NCBI RefSeq assembly: GCF_000385375.1
Contig: NZ_ARVV01000001.1
Location: 682,001 to 746,000, forward strand
DNA length: 64,000 nt
Direction: 5' to 3'
Source of the DNA: Methyloversatilis discipulorum
Lineage (GTDB): Bacteria > Pseudomonadota > Gammaproteobacteria > Burkholderiales > Rhodocyclaceae
Shown here: positions 1 to 8,095 of the stretch, piece after piece
Numbering within the stretch: the first letter of the stretch is position 1
How the letters are laid out: every line of letters starts with the position of its first letter
Made by a program: the position numbers and the translations under genes
Notes under the pieces: generated by a model
What the model was told of the DNA's origin: nothing
The model's input: the letters and a program-made list of their open reading frames with translations, nothing else
Database searches by the model: none

Positions 1-2
1 TC

Positions 3-614
3 TCCGGCGTCGTGGACAGCGTCAGCGCGGGCTATGCGATACCCGGCATCGATGTCGGTGACGCGATCACAGGCTCGCTGCTGTATGACCCGACGGTCGC
101 CGACGGCCAGCCGCTGAACTGGATAGGCTACTACCCGGGGGCGATCACCGGTTTCAGCGCGACGATGGGCGCGTTGAGCTTTACCCAGTACACGGCACAG
201 TCGCCGAACAGCGAAATCGACGTGATCAACGACGACTTCGTCGCCGGGCTGTACCGCGACGACCTCTATTTCCGCGTGGCAGTGGCGGAAGCGGCGACGC
301 CTGACGTGGTGCGCTTTCTGCAGCTGAGCTTTTCGGTGGCTGGCGCGACGCGACCCGATGTGCTGGTCGATGACAGCCTTCCGGCGGATTTCGACCCCTT
401 GGCGTTCTCGCTGCGGCGCGGCTTCATCACGGTGCTGCCGCCCGGCGCGAGCCAGGGCAACAACTTCGTGCTGAATTCGGTCTCGGTGGTCCCAGTACCC
501 GAACCCCGCATGGCGCTGCTGATGCTGGCCGGGCTGCCGCTGCTGTGGCTGTGCGCCCGCCTGCACGAGCGCCGCCGGAGGCCGGCCGCGTCGTCGCCGA
601 CGCGGCCCGGCTGA
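3..614 (+). CDS. PEP-CTERM sorting domain protein, C-terminal part
   Basis: The frame is open to the left edge, so the start and signal peptide lie outside the window; a GTG at 12 is probably internal. What remains is a Gly/Ala/Asp-rich, beta-rich extracellular-type region with no domain I recognise. It ends in a sorting signal: a VPEP motif, a hydrophobic helix of about 18 residues (MALLMLAGLPLLWLCA) and a basic cluster with HERRRR, followed by a short tail. In the PEP-CTERM/exosortase system this tripartite tail is known to be cleaved and the protein placed on the surface or in the EPS matrix. Exosortase itself is not in this window. The function of the mature protein cannot be read. Confidence 0.8.
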   Translation, partial: SGVVDSVSAGYAIPGIDVGDAITGSLLYDPTVADGQPLNWIGYYPGAITGFSATMGALSFTQYTAQSPNSEIDVINDDFVAGLYRDDLYFRVAVAEAATPDVVRFLQLSFSVAGATRPDVLVDDSLPADFDPLAFSLRRGFITVLPPGASQGNNFVLNSVSVVPVPEPRMALLMLAGLPLLWLCARLHERRRRPAASSPTRPG

Positions 615-615
615 C

Positions 616-2088
616 TTACTCGGCCAGTGCCGACGGTGCCGGCTGCGCCATCGCGGCCGGATTGAAGGGCAGGCCGTTCACGGTGAGCTGACCCTTGCTG
701 AAGGCGATCTTGGCCGACAGCTGGCCGTCGGCGCGCGTAACGTAGCCCTGGCTGGTCAGCGGCTGCAGCGTCTGTTCGAACTGGGCGTCGGCCATGGCCG
801 CAAGCTCGTCCGGATCGGCCTCGTCGCCGACCACGGCCAGCAGGCCGGCCTTGTTGCGTTCGACCATCATGCTGCGTACCAGTGCCTCCGGCAGCGATAC
901 GGCGCCGCTGGCATCGACCTTGCCGATCAGACCCAGCGGATTGGCCAGCTCATCCGGCGTGATGCCCGGCAGCGATACCTTCGCACTGAGAGAGGTCGGT
1001 CCATGCGGCGTATTGAAGGCGAGACGGTCGATGGCCACGACCGGAGCATGGCCCAGCAGTTCGATTGCCGGCCCCATCAGCTGCCCCATCTGCGCCTGCA
1101 TCGCCTGCGGATTCATCATCAGCGCCGGATCGGCAGACATCGTCATGAAGCTGCGATACAGCCGTGAGGTCGTGCGCGCGTGCAGGTGGCGCAGCGAGAA
1201 GTCGTAGTGGGCCGGGCCGTAGCCCGTGCCGGCCACCTCGAACTTCTCGGCGCCGATGCGGGCAACCAGATCGACGAAGTCGCCGTCCTTCGGGATATCG
1301 ACCTCGTACACCAGCTTGGTCAGTTCCACCTTGGGCAGCGCCGCACTGCCGGAGCGGTCGTCGAAGCTGATCGCGTCCACGGTGAAGCGTTGTGAGCCGG
1401 CGTAGAGCAGCGGGTCGTCTTCGAACAGCCGCGTCTGGTCGCCGCTGAAGGCGAGGCCGGTAATCGCCATGCGCGAACCGGCGGCGTCGGTCACTTCGAG
1501 CTTCGGTGCCGCGCCGCTCATCGTGTACTGCGTCATGCCTTCGGCGAAGTCAATGCGGGCGGTGATGCCGTCCCAGCTCACGCGCATCGCGTCGTCGTCG
1601 TCCTCCGCCGGCACGTCGAACACGAAGGCCGGGCTCGACACGTCGCTGCGGCCGCCGCCAGCGAAGTGATAGACGGTGCGGATGTCCAGCGGCTTCCGGT
1701 CGCCGAACACCTTGCGTACCGCTTCGAGCGCCTCGCCTTCGAGCACCAGTTCCGACTGCGCGACGCCGGCATCGAACTCGGTGCCGCCTATCCACGGACC
1801 GTGGCGGATGTCGGTGCGCACGGTCAGTCGTATCGGTTCGATCGTTTCTTCGCCGGTCGCCTGCAGCGCGCGTGCGGTGTCGCCCATCAGTTCGATGGTG
1901 ACGGTTTCGGTCGAGGAGAACAGGCCGCGCTGGTAGTCGCGCTTGACCAGCTTCACGTTCGGAATGCCTTCGGCCTGCTTCGCCTGGGCGTTGTGCGAGT
2001 TCTCGATGCGCTGGCCCAGATACCAGGCGCCGCCGGTGTAGGCGATGAGCGGAAGGGCGATGACGGCGAGCACTGCGGCTTTCTTCAT
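616..2088 (-). CDS. DUF945 / YdgA-family protein
   Basis: 490 residues starting MKKAAVLAVIALPLIAYTGG, one N-terminal membrane anchor or signal segment, then a long soluble beta-rich region. The N-terminal pattern (GxxWYLGQRIE, then VxxYQRGLFSS) matches the DUF945/YdgA family of periplasmic, inner-membrane-anchored proteins, whose function is not settled. The frame is open upstream to 2253, but the extension is Arg-rich without a plausible signal. The Met at 2088, followed directly by a Lys-Lys signal segment, is therefore the better start; its ribosome site is weak. The family identification is from recall of the motif. Confidence 0.7.
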   Translation of the reverse strand: MKKAAVLAVIALPLIAYTGGAWYLGQRIENSHNAQAKQAEGIPNVKLVKRDYQRGLFSSTETVTIELMGDTARALQATGEETIEPIRLTVRTDIRHGPWIGGTEFDAGVAQSELVLEGEALEAVRKVFGDRKPLDIRTVYHFAGGGRSDVSSPAFVFDVPAEDDDDAMRVSWDGITARIDFAEGMTQYTMSGAAPKLEVTDAAGSRMAITGLAFSGDQTRLFEDDPLLYAGSQRFTVDAISFDDRSGSAALPKVELTKLVYEVDIPKDGDFVDLVARIGAEKFEVAGTGYGPAHYDFSLRHLHARTTSRLYRSFMTMSADPALMMNPQAMQAQMGQLMGPAIELLGHAPVVAIDRLAFNTPHGPTSLSAKVSLPGITPDELANPLGLIGKVDASGAVSLPEALVRSMMVERNKAGLLAVVGDEADPDELAAMADAQFEQTLQPLTSQGYVTRADGQLSAKIAFSKGQLTVNGLPFNPAAMAQPAPSALAE

Positions 2089-2225
2089 GAGGAGTCCCGT
2101 GTGGATGCGGATGGAATGTGAAGCGGGCGGGATCGTGACACGATAAGCCGCTGCCCGCTGTGACATCGCACGCGTTCGCGCTGGAATCGTCGGACCGAGG
2201 GTGAGCAGCGGCTTCGGGTCAGCCT

Positions 2226-2250
2226 GCCATCGCGAGCAAGCTCGCTCCCT
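2226..2250. repeat. REP-like palindromic element
   Basis: The core is GCGAGC-AA-GCTCGC (2232-2245). On the minus strand it reads GGGAGCGAGCTTGCTCGCGA, the same string as the common intergenic REP sequences of Pseudomonas and some betaproteobacteria. It sits between the DUF945 gene and the PQQ dehydrogenase gene. Only this one copy is seen in the window. Confidence 0.6.
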
Positions 2251-2268
2251 CAAGGGCCCGCCGGGCGC

Positions 2269-2379
2269 TCAGCGCGCCGATGCGGCGACGGTGCGGGTGG
2301 GGGCGTCGGTCGTGGTTTCGGGCAGGCTGGCGATCAGCAGGGCGAGGCCGAGCAGGGCGGCGGCGGTACGGGTGCTCAT
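2269..2379 (-). CDS. possible 36-residue secreted or membrane peptide
   Basis: A short frame encodes MSTRTAAALLGLALLIASLP and then a Thr/Ala-rich tail of 16 residues. An in-frame ATG at 2385 would add two residues. The basic-then-hydrophobic N-terminus looks like a signal peptide or single membrane helix. It begins 13-19 nt after the PQQ dehydrogenase terminator and has no clear ribosome binding site, so it may not be translated. I do not recognise it. Confidence 0.25.
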   Translation of the reverse strand: MSTRTAAALLGLALLIASLPETTTDAPTRTVAASAR

Positions 2380-2397
2380 GTCCATGTGCAGAAGTAC

Positions 2398-2426
2398 AAA
2401 AAAAGACCGGCGCACGAGGCGCCGGT
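2398..2426 (-). terminator. rho-independent terminator of the PQQ dehydrogenase gene
   Basis: Read on the minus strand: an 8-bp perfect stem ACCGGCGC/GCGCCGGT with a 5-nt loop, one C, then seven T. It lies about 85 nt after the dehydrogenase stop codon. Confidence 0.9.
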
Positions 2427-2511
2427 TGCGCTCACCCGGTACAGGCGAACACCATGAGGAGACGTTGCCCCGGGCTGCTGTCGCGCAGCGCCGGGTCGGC
2501 GGGTGGGGTGC

Positions 2512-4269
2512 TCAGTCCTTCATCAGCTTGAACACCCACATCGAACCGCCCTGGTTCAGATAGCTCACCTTCTTGGCGACATCGCCGCCCCACAGCGGCA
2601 CCGCGCCGCCCCAGCCGGCGGTCACGGCGACGTACTGTTCGCCGTCCTGTTCCCAGGTGATGGGGGGCGCGACGATGCCGGTACCGACCTGGAAGGACCA
2701 CAGTTCCTTGCCGGTCTTCGCGTCGGCCGCCTTGAAGAAGCCCTCCGGCGTGCCCCAGAACACCAGGCCGCCCTTGGTCGTCATCGCGCCGCCCCACAGC
2801 GGCGCGTTGTTGGTGATTTCCCACACCACCTTGCCGCTCTTCGGATCGACCGCGCGCAGTGCGCCGATGTAGTCGCCGCCGATGTCCTTGGCGTCGGCGG
2901 TCTTGATCGTGAAGCCGGCGCCGAGGTAGGCCGCACCCTTCTTGTAGGTGATGGGCTCGTTCCAGATTTCCATGCTCCATTCGTTGGCCGGCACGTAGAA
3001 CAGGCCGGTGTCCGGGCTGTAGGCCATGGGCATCTGGTTCTTGCCGCCGAGGAAGGACGGCGACACGTGCACCACCGAGCCCTTCTTGCCATCCTCGCTG
3101 GCAGTCGGGTCGCCCGGGCGCTTGGCCGGGTCGTAGATCGGGCGGCCGTTCTCGTCCAGGCCCTTGGCCCAGTCCAGCTTCTTGACGAAGGGGAAGCCGC
3201 GCTCGAACTTGCCGGTGTTGGCGTCCAGCACGTAGAAGAAGCCGTTGCGGTCGGCCTTGGCGCCCAGCCGCTTGCCGCCGGCGTCGAAGGTGACGAATTC
3301 GTTGGTGCCGTCGTAGTCCCAGCCGTCGTTCGGCGTGCCCTGGAAGTGCCATTTGATCTGGCCGGTGGCGACGTCGATGGCCACCGTCGAGCAGGAGTAC
3401 AGGTTGTCGCCCGGGCGCAGGTGGCTGTTCCACGGCGCCGGGTTGCCGGTGCCGAAGTAGGCGAGGCCGGTCTTCGCGTCGAAGGTGCCGCCCAGCCAGG
3501 TGGCAGCACCCCCGGTCTTCCACAGGTCGCCCTGCCAGGTCGCGTTGGTGGTGCCGCTGATGCCGTTGTCGACCTTGTTGCCGGACTCGTCGAACTTGTA
3601 GCCCATGTGGCCTTCGATGGTCGGGCGCACCCACACCATCTTGCCGGTCTTCGCGTCGCGCGCCTCGACCCGGCCGATGATGCCGAATTCGCCGCCGGAC
3701 ACGCCGGTCAGCACCAGGCCCTTGGCGATGATGGGCGCCGCGGACGACGAGTAGCCGGCCTGGTAGTCGTCGATCTTCTCCTTCCAGACCACCTTGCCGG
3801 TGTTCTGGTCGAGCGCCACCAGCTGCGCGTCCAGCGTGGCGTAGATGACCAGATTGTCGTAGACGGCGGCGCCGCGGTTGATCACGTCGCAGCAGGGCAT
3901 GATGCCTTCGGGCAGCCGGTGCTCGTAGGACCACAGCTTGCGGCCAGTCTTGGTGTCGAGCGCGAAGATGCGCGAATAGGAGGCGGTGATGAACATCTTG
4001 CCGCCGACCACCAGCGGCTGCGCCTCCTGGCCGCGCTGCTTCTCGCCGCCGTAGGAATAGGACCAGGCCGGTACCAGGCGCTTGACGTTCTTCGTGTTGA
4101 TCCGGGTCAGCGGGCTGTAGCGCTGGCCCTCGGTACCCATGCCCCAGGACAGCACGTCGCCGGTCGTGCGGGCGTCATTCTCGATGTCGGCCGTGGTGAC
4201 GCCGGCATGCACCGGGCCGCCGTGGGCGAACGCGGCGAGGATGAACAGGGCAAGGGTCGATCGCTTCAT
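2512..4269 (-). CDS. PQQ-dependent alcohol dehydrogenase, ExaA-like with lanthanide-type Asp pair
   Basis: 585 residues with a cleavable signal peptide (about 1-23), so periplasmic. It would oxidise a primary alcohol and pass electrons from PQQ to a separate cytochrome c, since no haem CxxCH domain is present. Visible features are repeated propeller tryptophan-docking motifs, the vicinal disulfide Cys126-Cys127 that packs on PQQ, metal ligands Glu194 and Asn276, and the catalytic Asp318 in WDYDG. Asp320, two residues after the catalytic base, is the extra ligand known in XoxF and PedH/ExaF enzymes that use lanthanides; calcium enzymes have Ala or Ser there. Overall sequence follows ExaA-type ethanol dehydrogenases rather than MxaF. 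Start chosen at 4269, with GGAG 8 nt upstream; longer upstream frames lack a signal peptide. No cytochrome or PQQ synthesis genes are adjacent. Confidence 0.9.
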   Translation of the reverse strand: MKRSTLALFILAAFAHGGPVHAGVTTADIENDARTTGDVLSWGMGTEGQRYSPLTRINTKNVKRLVPAWSYSYGGEKQRGQEAQPLVVGGKMFITASYSRIFALDTKTGRKLWSYEHRLPEGIMPCCDVINRGAAVYDNLVIYATLDAQLVALDQNTGKVVWKEKIDDYQAGYSSSAAPIIAKGLVLTGVSGGEFGIIGRVEARDAKTGKMVWVRPTIEGHMGYKFDESGNKVDNGISGTTNATWQGDLWKTGGAATWLGGTFDAKTGLAYFGTGNPAPWNSHLRPGDNLYSCSTVAIDVATGQIKWHFQGTPNDGWDYDGTNEFVTFDAGGKRLGAKADRNGFFYVLDANTGKFERGFPFVKKLDWAKGLDENGRPIYDPAKRPGDPTASEDGKKGSVVHVSPSFLGGKNQMPMAYSPDTGLFYVPANEWSMEIWNEPITYKKGAAYLGAGFTIKTADAKDIGGDYIGALRAVDPKSGKVVWEITNNAPLWGGAMTTKGGLVFWGTPEGFFKAADAKTGKELWSFQVGTGIVAPPITWEQDGEQYVAVTAGWGGAVPLWGGDVAKKVSYLNQGGSMWVFKLMKD

Positions 4270-4589
4270 GTGTCGTCTCCGTCTGTGCGGATCGGTGTCC
4301 GCGGATGGAGCGGCAGACGCAAGGCGCATACCAGAGCCGGGAATCCGTCCCTGCCCGAATGCATATCCTGGCGGAGAGCCTTGCCGGAGGCCGGTGGACG
4401 CTGCACCGGGCAGCGCCGAGCAGCGCCGGGGTGCGCGCCGATGCGGAGTCCGCCGCGGACAGGAATCGAACGTGGTGACCGCTGCCGCCGTCCGGATTCC
4501 GGACTGTCGCGCGTCCATATGGATGACTGGCCGGGAACCGATCGGGCGGCCTAAACTGCGCTCATCGCGTCGTCATCGCTGGAGCCGTC
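4270..4589. other. divergent intergenic region
   Basis: These 320 bases separate the PQQ dehydrogenase (minus) from the small-gene operon (plus), so they must hold both promoters. No strong sigma-70 consensus pair or convincing operator stands out by eye. A TAAACT at about 4551 could be a -10 for the plus-strand operon. Confidence 0.4.
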
Positions 4590-5054
4590 ATGAACATCCG
4601 CCTGCCGATACTGCTGGTCACCGGCCTGACTGCGCTGTCCGCTGCCGTGGCCGCTGCGCCCGGCGGCATACCGGCCGACGGGCGTCACTGCGCGCTGCAG
4701 GCGCCGCCGCCGGAGGCCGGCGCCTACGTGACCCCGGGCGGCTTCCTGCTCGCCTTTCCGCGCAACAGCGGCGTCGGTCGCGACTACACCGGCTGCCGCA
4801 CGCTGTGGGTGGTGCAGGGACCGGACGACACCCCGCTGCTGATGCGGCTCTACTTCCGCGGCGGCCGGCTGGCGGTGGCCGAGGCGCAGGACGGCCGCGG
4901 CGGGCGCGAAGTACGGCGGTGCGTGCTGCCTTCGACCGACCGCGCCTGCGCCGGGCTGGAGGACAACCCGCTGGTTGCACTCGATCTGCCGACCTGGCCG
5001 CGCGTCTGCACCGAACAGCCGGATCTGCCCGCATGCGCGCAGGACCCGGAATGA
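4590..5054 (+). CDS. hypothetical secreted protein
   Basis: 154 residues with a typical signal peptide ending near VAAAPGG (about residue 23). The mature part has six cysteines (residues about 31, 68, 111, 120, 139, 147), which suggests disulfides and a periplasmic location. I recognise no family. It is first in a set of four genes joined by ATGA overlaps (4590-6290), so the products are probably translationally coupled. The start is the Met directly before the signal peptide. Confidence 0.65.
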   Translation: MNIRLPILLVTGLTALSAAVAAAPGGIPADGRHCALQAPPPEAGAYVTPGGFLLAFPRNSGVGRDYTGCRTLWVVQGPDDTPLLMRLYFRGGRLAVAEAQDGRGGREVRRCVLPSTDRACAGLEDNPLVALDLPTWPRVCTEQPDLPACAQDPE

Positions 5055-5434
5055 AGGCAGCCGTGCTGGCCCTGGCCGCACTGCTTGCCGGCGCGCCCTC
5101 GGCAGCCGGCGCGGCGGACGCCAGTCGTGATTTCGACGCCTTCATCGAACGTTTCCGCGCCGCCCTGCGCGCGCGCGACGCGGCGGCCATTGCCGACCTG
5201 ACCCGCCTGCCCCTCCTGTACGAAGGCCGCCGCCTCGACCGCGCCGCCTTCGTGCAGGTCGTGCCCACACTGTTCGATGCGCGCCTGAGCGCTTGCCTGG
5301 CGCAGGCCCGGCCGCAGGCCGAGGGCTCCGATCGCCTGCTGTACTGCGCGCCCTACACCTTCCATCTGCGCGCCGACGCCAGCGGCCGCTGGCGACTCGA
5401 CGAGTTCGCCGCCGACGGCGAGGACCTGCCATGA
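5051..5434 (+). CDS. small secreted protein, possibly NTF2-like
   Basis: 127 residues; signal peptide to about residue 21 (MKAAVLALAALLAGAPSAAG). The mature start, FDAFIERFRAALRARDAAAI followed by LTRLPLLYEG, resembles the first helix and strand of NTF2/SnoaL-like small periplasmic proteins. Two cysteines lie further on. The fold assignment is a guess from this pattern. The start codon overlaps the previous stop (ATGA), and the next gene overlaps its stop in the same way. Confidence 0.6.
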   Translation: MKAAVLALAALLAGAPSAAGAADASRDFDAFIERFRAALRARDAAAIADLTRLPLLYEGRRLDRAAFVQVVPTLFDARLSACLAQARPQAEGSDRLLYCAPYTFHLRADASGRWRLDEFAADGEDLP

Positions 5435-6045
5435 ACTGGCAGCCGGTCTACGACGTATCCGGGCAGGGCGCCCCAGAGTTCCACGGCTACGTCCTGTTCG
5501 GTCTGGCGCTGCTCGCCGTGGCCGGGGGATTCTGGCTGCGCGCGCGCCGGCGCGGCGAACGGTCGGGGACCGCGCGCGTGCTTGCGCTGTTCGCGCTGCT
5601 GATCGCGGCGCTCGGCTACGGCGTCAATACGTGGGACCGCAACCGGCTGGCCGACCACCTGGTGGCCGGCCGCGTACTGACGGTCGAAGGCCCGGTGTTC
5701 GCGCACGCGCAGTGGCGCGAGGACATCACCCATCCGGGGCAGGGCAGCACCCGCCGCTTCCAGAACTGGGAGCGCATCGTGGTCGGCGGCGTCACCTTCA
5801 TCTGGTCGCCCGGGGCGCACCAGGCCGCCTTCACCAATGCGCAGACACCGCCGCTGGCGCTGCGCGACGGCCTGTGGCTGCGCGTCACCTGGGTCGAGGA
5901 CGCGCCGGACGAAGCGACGCAGCGGCGCATCGTGAAACTGGAAACCGGCGATCCGCCGCCCGATGCGACCCCGTGGGGCGTGCCGGCCAAGGTGCTGCCG
6001 GACGCACCCTATCCGTCGGTGCTGGTGATGCCGGGGCAGCGATGA
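5431..6045 (+). CDS. hypothetical membrane protein
   Basis: 204 residues with two predicted membrane helices in the first 70 residues (about 20-38 and 48-64), separated by an Arg-rich loop (RARRRGERSG). The rest is soluble. The region after helix 2 has a Trp-rich, beta-type pattern (FQNWERIVVGGVTFIW). I do not recognise the family. It is third in the overlapping four-gene set. Confidence 0.6.
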   Translation: MNWQPVYDVSGQGAPEFHGYVLFGLALLAVAGGFWLRARRRGERSGTARVLALFALLIAALGYGVNTWDRNRLADHLVAGRVLTVEGPVFAHAQWREDITHPGQGSTRRFQNWERIVVGGVTFIWSPGAHQAAFTNAQTPPLALRDGLWLRVTWVEDAPDEATQRRIVKLETGDPPPDATPWGVPAKVLPDAPYPSVLVMPGQR

Positions 6046-6290
6046 AGTCATTCCATCGTCGCAGCGCCCGACCGGCGCCGGAGCCCGCTGCAAAGGTAAG
6101 ACCGGCGCCGGAGCGCCACGACCGCGTGCGCATCGACGCGCTGCTGGTCGAGCGCGGGCTGGCACCGTCGCGTGCTGCAGCGCAGCGCCTGATCGATGCC
6201 GGTGTCGTGCTGCTGGATGGACAGCCCGTCACGCGGTCTTCGCAAACCGTGGCGGCCGATTGCTGCATCGCACTTCGTACGGAGGACTGA
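6042..6290 (+). CDS. stand-alone S4 RNA-binding domain protein (TlyA-like N-terminus)
   Basis: 82 residues. After a basic, Pro/Ala-rich leader of about 27 residues comes a complete S4 motif: RIDALLVERGLAPSRAAAQR, then LIDAGVVLLDGQPV. This is the beginning of TlyA-type rRNA 2'-O-methyltransferases, but the FtsJ methyltransferase domain is absent and the next gene starts only 82 nt later. It should bind structured RNA; a role with ribosomes is inference. It overlaps the previous stop by ATGA. Confidence 0.7.
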   Translation: MKSFHRRSARPAPEPAAKVRPAPERHDRVRIDALLVERGLAPSRAAAQRLIDAGVVLLDGQPVTRSSQTVAADCCIALRTED

Positions 6291-6372
6291 GCGCGGTCAA
6301 CTGGCGCTGCCGCTTTGCTCGCTATATATATGCGCCCGGCGTCCGCTCCGACCCGTTACCCGCACCGACATC

Positions 6373-8094
6373 ATGAAGCCCACGCAAGCCCCCGTCCGTC
6401 AGCCCGGCCCCGGCGAACTGCAGCCGGTATTCAATCTGTACAACGCCGGTCGTCTGGCCGAGGCGGCGAACGCGGCGCGCCAGTTGCTTGCCCGCTACCC
6501 CGGCGCCGTGGTGCTGCACAGCGTGCTCGGGTCGGCACTGGCCAGCCTCGGCCGGCTGGACGAGGCGGAAGCGGCCTTCGCGGCCGCGGTGAAGGCGAAT
6601 CCCGGTTCGGCCGAACTGCTCAGCAACCTCGGTCTGGTGCAGCAGCAGCGCGGCCGGCTCGACGAGGCGCTCGCCACCTACACACGCGCCGTGGCGATCA
6701 AGCGGGATTTCCCCGAACTGCTCTACAACATGGGCGTCGTGCAGGACGCACTCGGCCGTCGCGATGACGCCGCCGCCAGCTACCGTCGGGCCATCGCATT
6801 GCAGCCGCGCTTCGCGCTGGCGTTGTTCAACCTGGGCACCGTGCTCGACCGCCAGGGCGCGTCGGGCGACGCGATCGACACCTACCGGCGAGCGGTCGAG
6901 GCCGAGCCCGGTTTCGTCGAGGCGTGGTCCAATCTGGGCGCCGCGCTGCAGAAGACGGGCGACGCCGAGCAGGCGGTGGCCTGTTACCAGAAGGCGCTGG
7001 ACATCCAGCCGACGGCGACCGCCTGGTTCAACCTCGGCACCGCGCAACGCGCCTATGGCCTGATGATGGATGCGGCCGAAAGCTACCGCCGCGCCATCGC
7101 GCTGGCGCCGGCCTATGCTGACGCGCACAGCAATCTCGGCGAAATCCTGCGCGATCAGGGCGACGGCGAGGGCACGCTGGCGGCCTTCCGCGCCGCGCTC
7201 GCACTCGATGCGGAGCACGGCATGGCCAATTACAACCTCGGCCTGCTGCACCACGACCTGCACGAGTATGACAAGGCGCTGCCGTATTTCGAGCGCGCCC
7301 GCGTGCTCGACTGGCAGGACCGCGTGCTGTACTGCCTGTACAAGCTGCGCCGCAGCGACGAGTTCGAGGCGCGGCTGCACGGACTGCTCGACAGCCGCCA
7401 CCGCTCGCCGATGATCGCCACGCTGTCCGCCCACCACGCACACAACCGGCGCACTGCCGACCCCTACCGCTTCTGCCCGGACCCGCTGGCGCTGGTCCAT
7501 CACGGTCACCTCGACGCGCTGACCGATGCCGGCGACAGCCTGCGCGCCGATCTGCTGCGCGACATCGCGAACGCCGACATTCAGAGCCGCAAGCAGGGGC
7601 GGCTGTACTACGGCATCCAGTCCTCCGGTCACCTGTTCCGCCGCGCCGAAGCGTCGATCGCGCGGCTGGTCGGGCTGATCCGCGACGAGGTGGCGCGCTA
7701 CCGCGCCACGCTGGCCGCGCACGACTGCGTCTATGCGCAGGACTTCCCGGTGCGCACCGAATTCGCCAGTTCCTGGTACGTGAAGATGAGCAAGGGCGGC
7801 CACCTGACCTCGCACATCCACGAGGAGGGCTGGCTGTCCGGTGTGCTCTATCTGGCGATGCCGTCGGACCGGCCGGCAGGCAGCACCGCCGGCGGCATCG
7901 AATTCAGTACCGACGGCGACGACTACCCGCGCGAGCACGACGACTTCCCGCGCAAGACACTGCTGCCGGTGGTCGGCGACATCGTGCTGTTCCCATCATC
8001 GCTGTTCCACCGGACGATTCCGTTCGAATCGAACGAGGAGCGCATCTGCATCGCGTTCGACGTCAAGCCGGCCGCGGGGGAAGGCGGGCGGTAA
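6373..8094 (+). CDS. TPR protein with C-terminal 2OG-Fe(II) oxygenase domain
   Basis: 573 residues. Positions about 15-330 are a run of eight or nine tetratricopeptide repeats (LxxxGxAxxxxGxxDEA... pattern). The C-terminal third matches the putative 2OG-Fe(II) oxygenase family (PF13759): His481-x-His483 in a SHIHEEGWLSGVLYLA stretch, His546 in SSLFHRTIPF and Arg557 before IAFDV. These would be the iron and 2-oxoglutarate ligands; note HxH rather than the commoner HxD. The protein is probably cytoplasmic and hydroxylates a protein or peptide bound by the repeats. The substrate is unknown. Start at the Met at 6373, where repeat-type sequence begins; the upstream open frame belongs to the previous gene region. 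Confidence 0.8.
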   Translation: MKPTQAPVRQPGPGELQPVFNLYNAGRLAEAANAARQLLARYPGAVVLHSVLGSALASLGRLDEAEAAFAAAVKANPGSAELLSNLGLVQQQRGRLDEALATYTRAVAIKRDFPELLYNMGVVQDALGRRDDAAASYRRAIALQPRFALALFNLGTVLDRQGASGDAIDTYRRAVEAEPGFVEAWSNLGAALQKTGDAEQAVACYQKALDIQPTATAWFNLGTAQRAYGLMMDAAESYRRAIALAPAYADAHSNLGEILRDQGDGEGTLAAFRAALALDAEHGMANYNLGLLHHDLHEYDKALPYFERARVLDWQDRVLYCLYKLRRSDEFEARLHGLLDSRHRSPMIATLSAHHAHNRRTADPYRFCPDPLALVHHGHLDALTDAGDSLRADLLRDIANADIQSRKQGRLYYGIQSSGHLFRRAEASIARLVGLIRDEVARYRATLAAHDCVYAQDFPVRTEFASSWYVKMSKGGHLTSHIHEEGWLSGVLYLAMPSDRPAGSTAGGIEFSTDGDDYPREHDDFPRKTLLPVVGDIVLFPSSLFHRTIPFESNEERICIAFDVKPAAGEGGR

Positions 8095-8095
8095 G

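Noticed and set aside
2503..4554. 683-residue open frame opposite the PQQ dehydrogenase
   Set aside because: Composition artefact; the minus-strand protein has a signal peptide, catalytic motifs and a terminator.
6291..6372. Frameshifted remainder of a TlyA methyltransferase after the S4 domain
   Set aside because: Only 82 nt remain before the next gene, and no frame there resembles an FtsJ domain, so there is no room for a broken gene.
6400..7400. DNA-level repeat array in the TPR gene, considered as a CRISPR or satellite
   Set aside because: Similarity is at the protein level in 34-residue units; the bases are not repeated exactly and there are no spacers.
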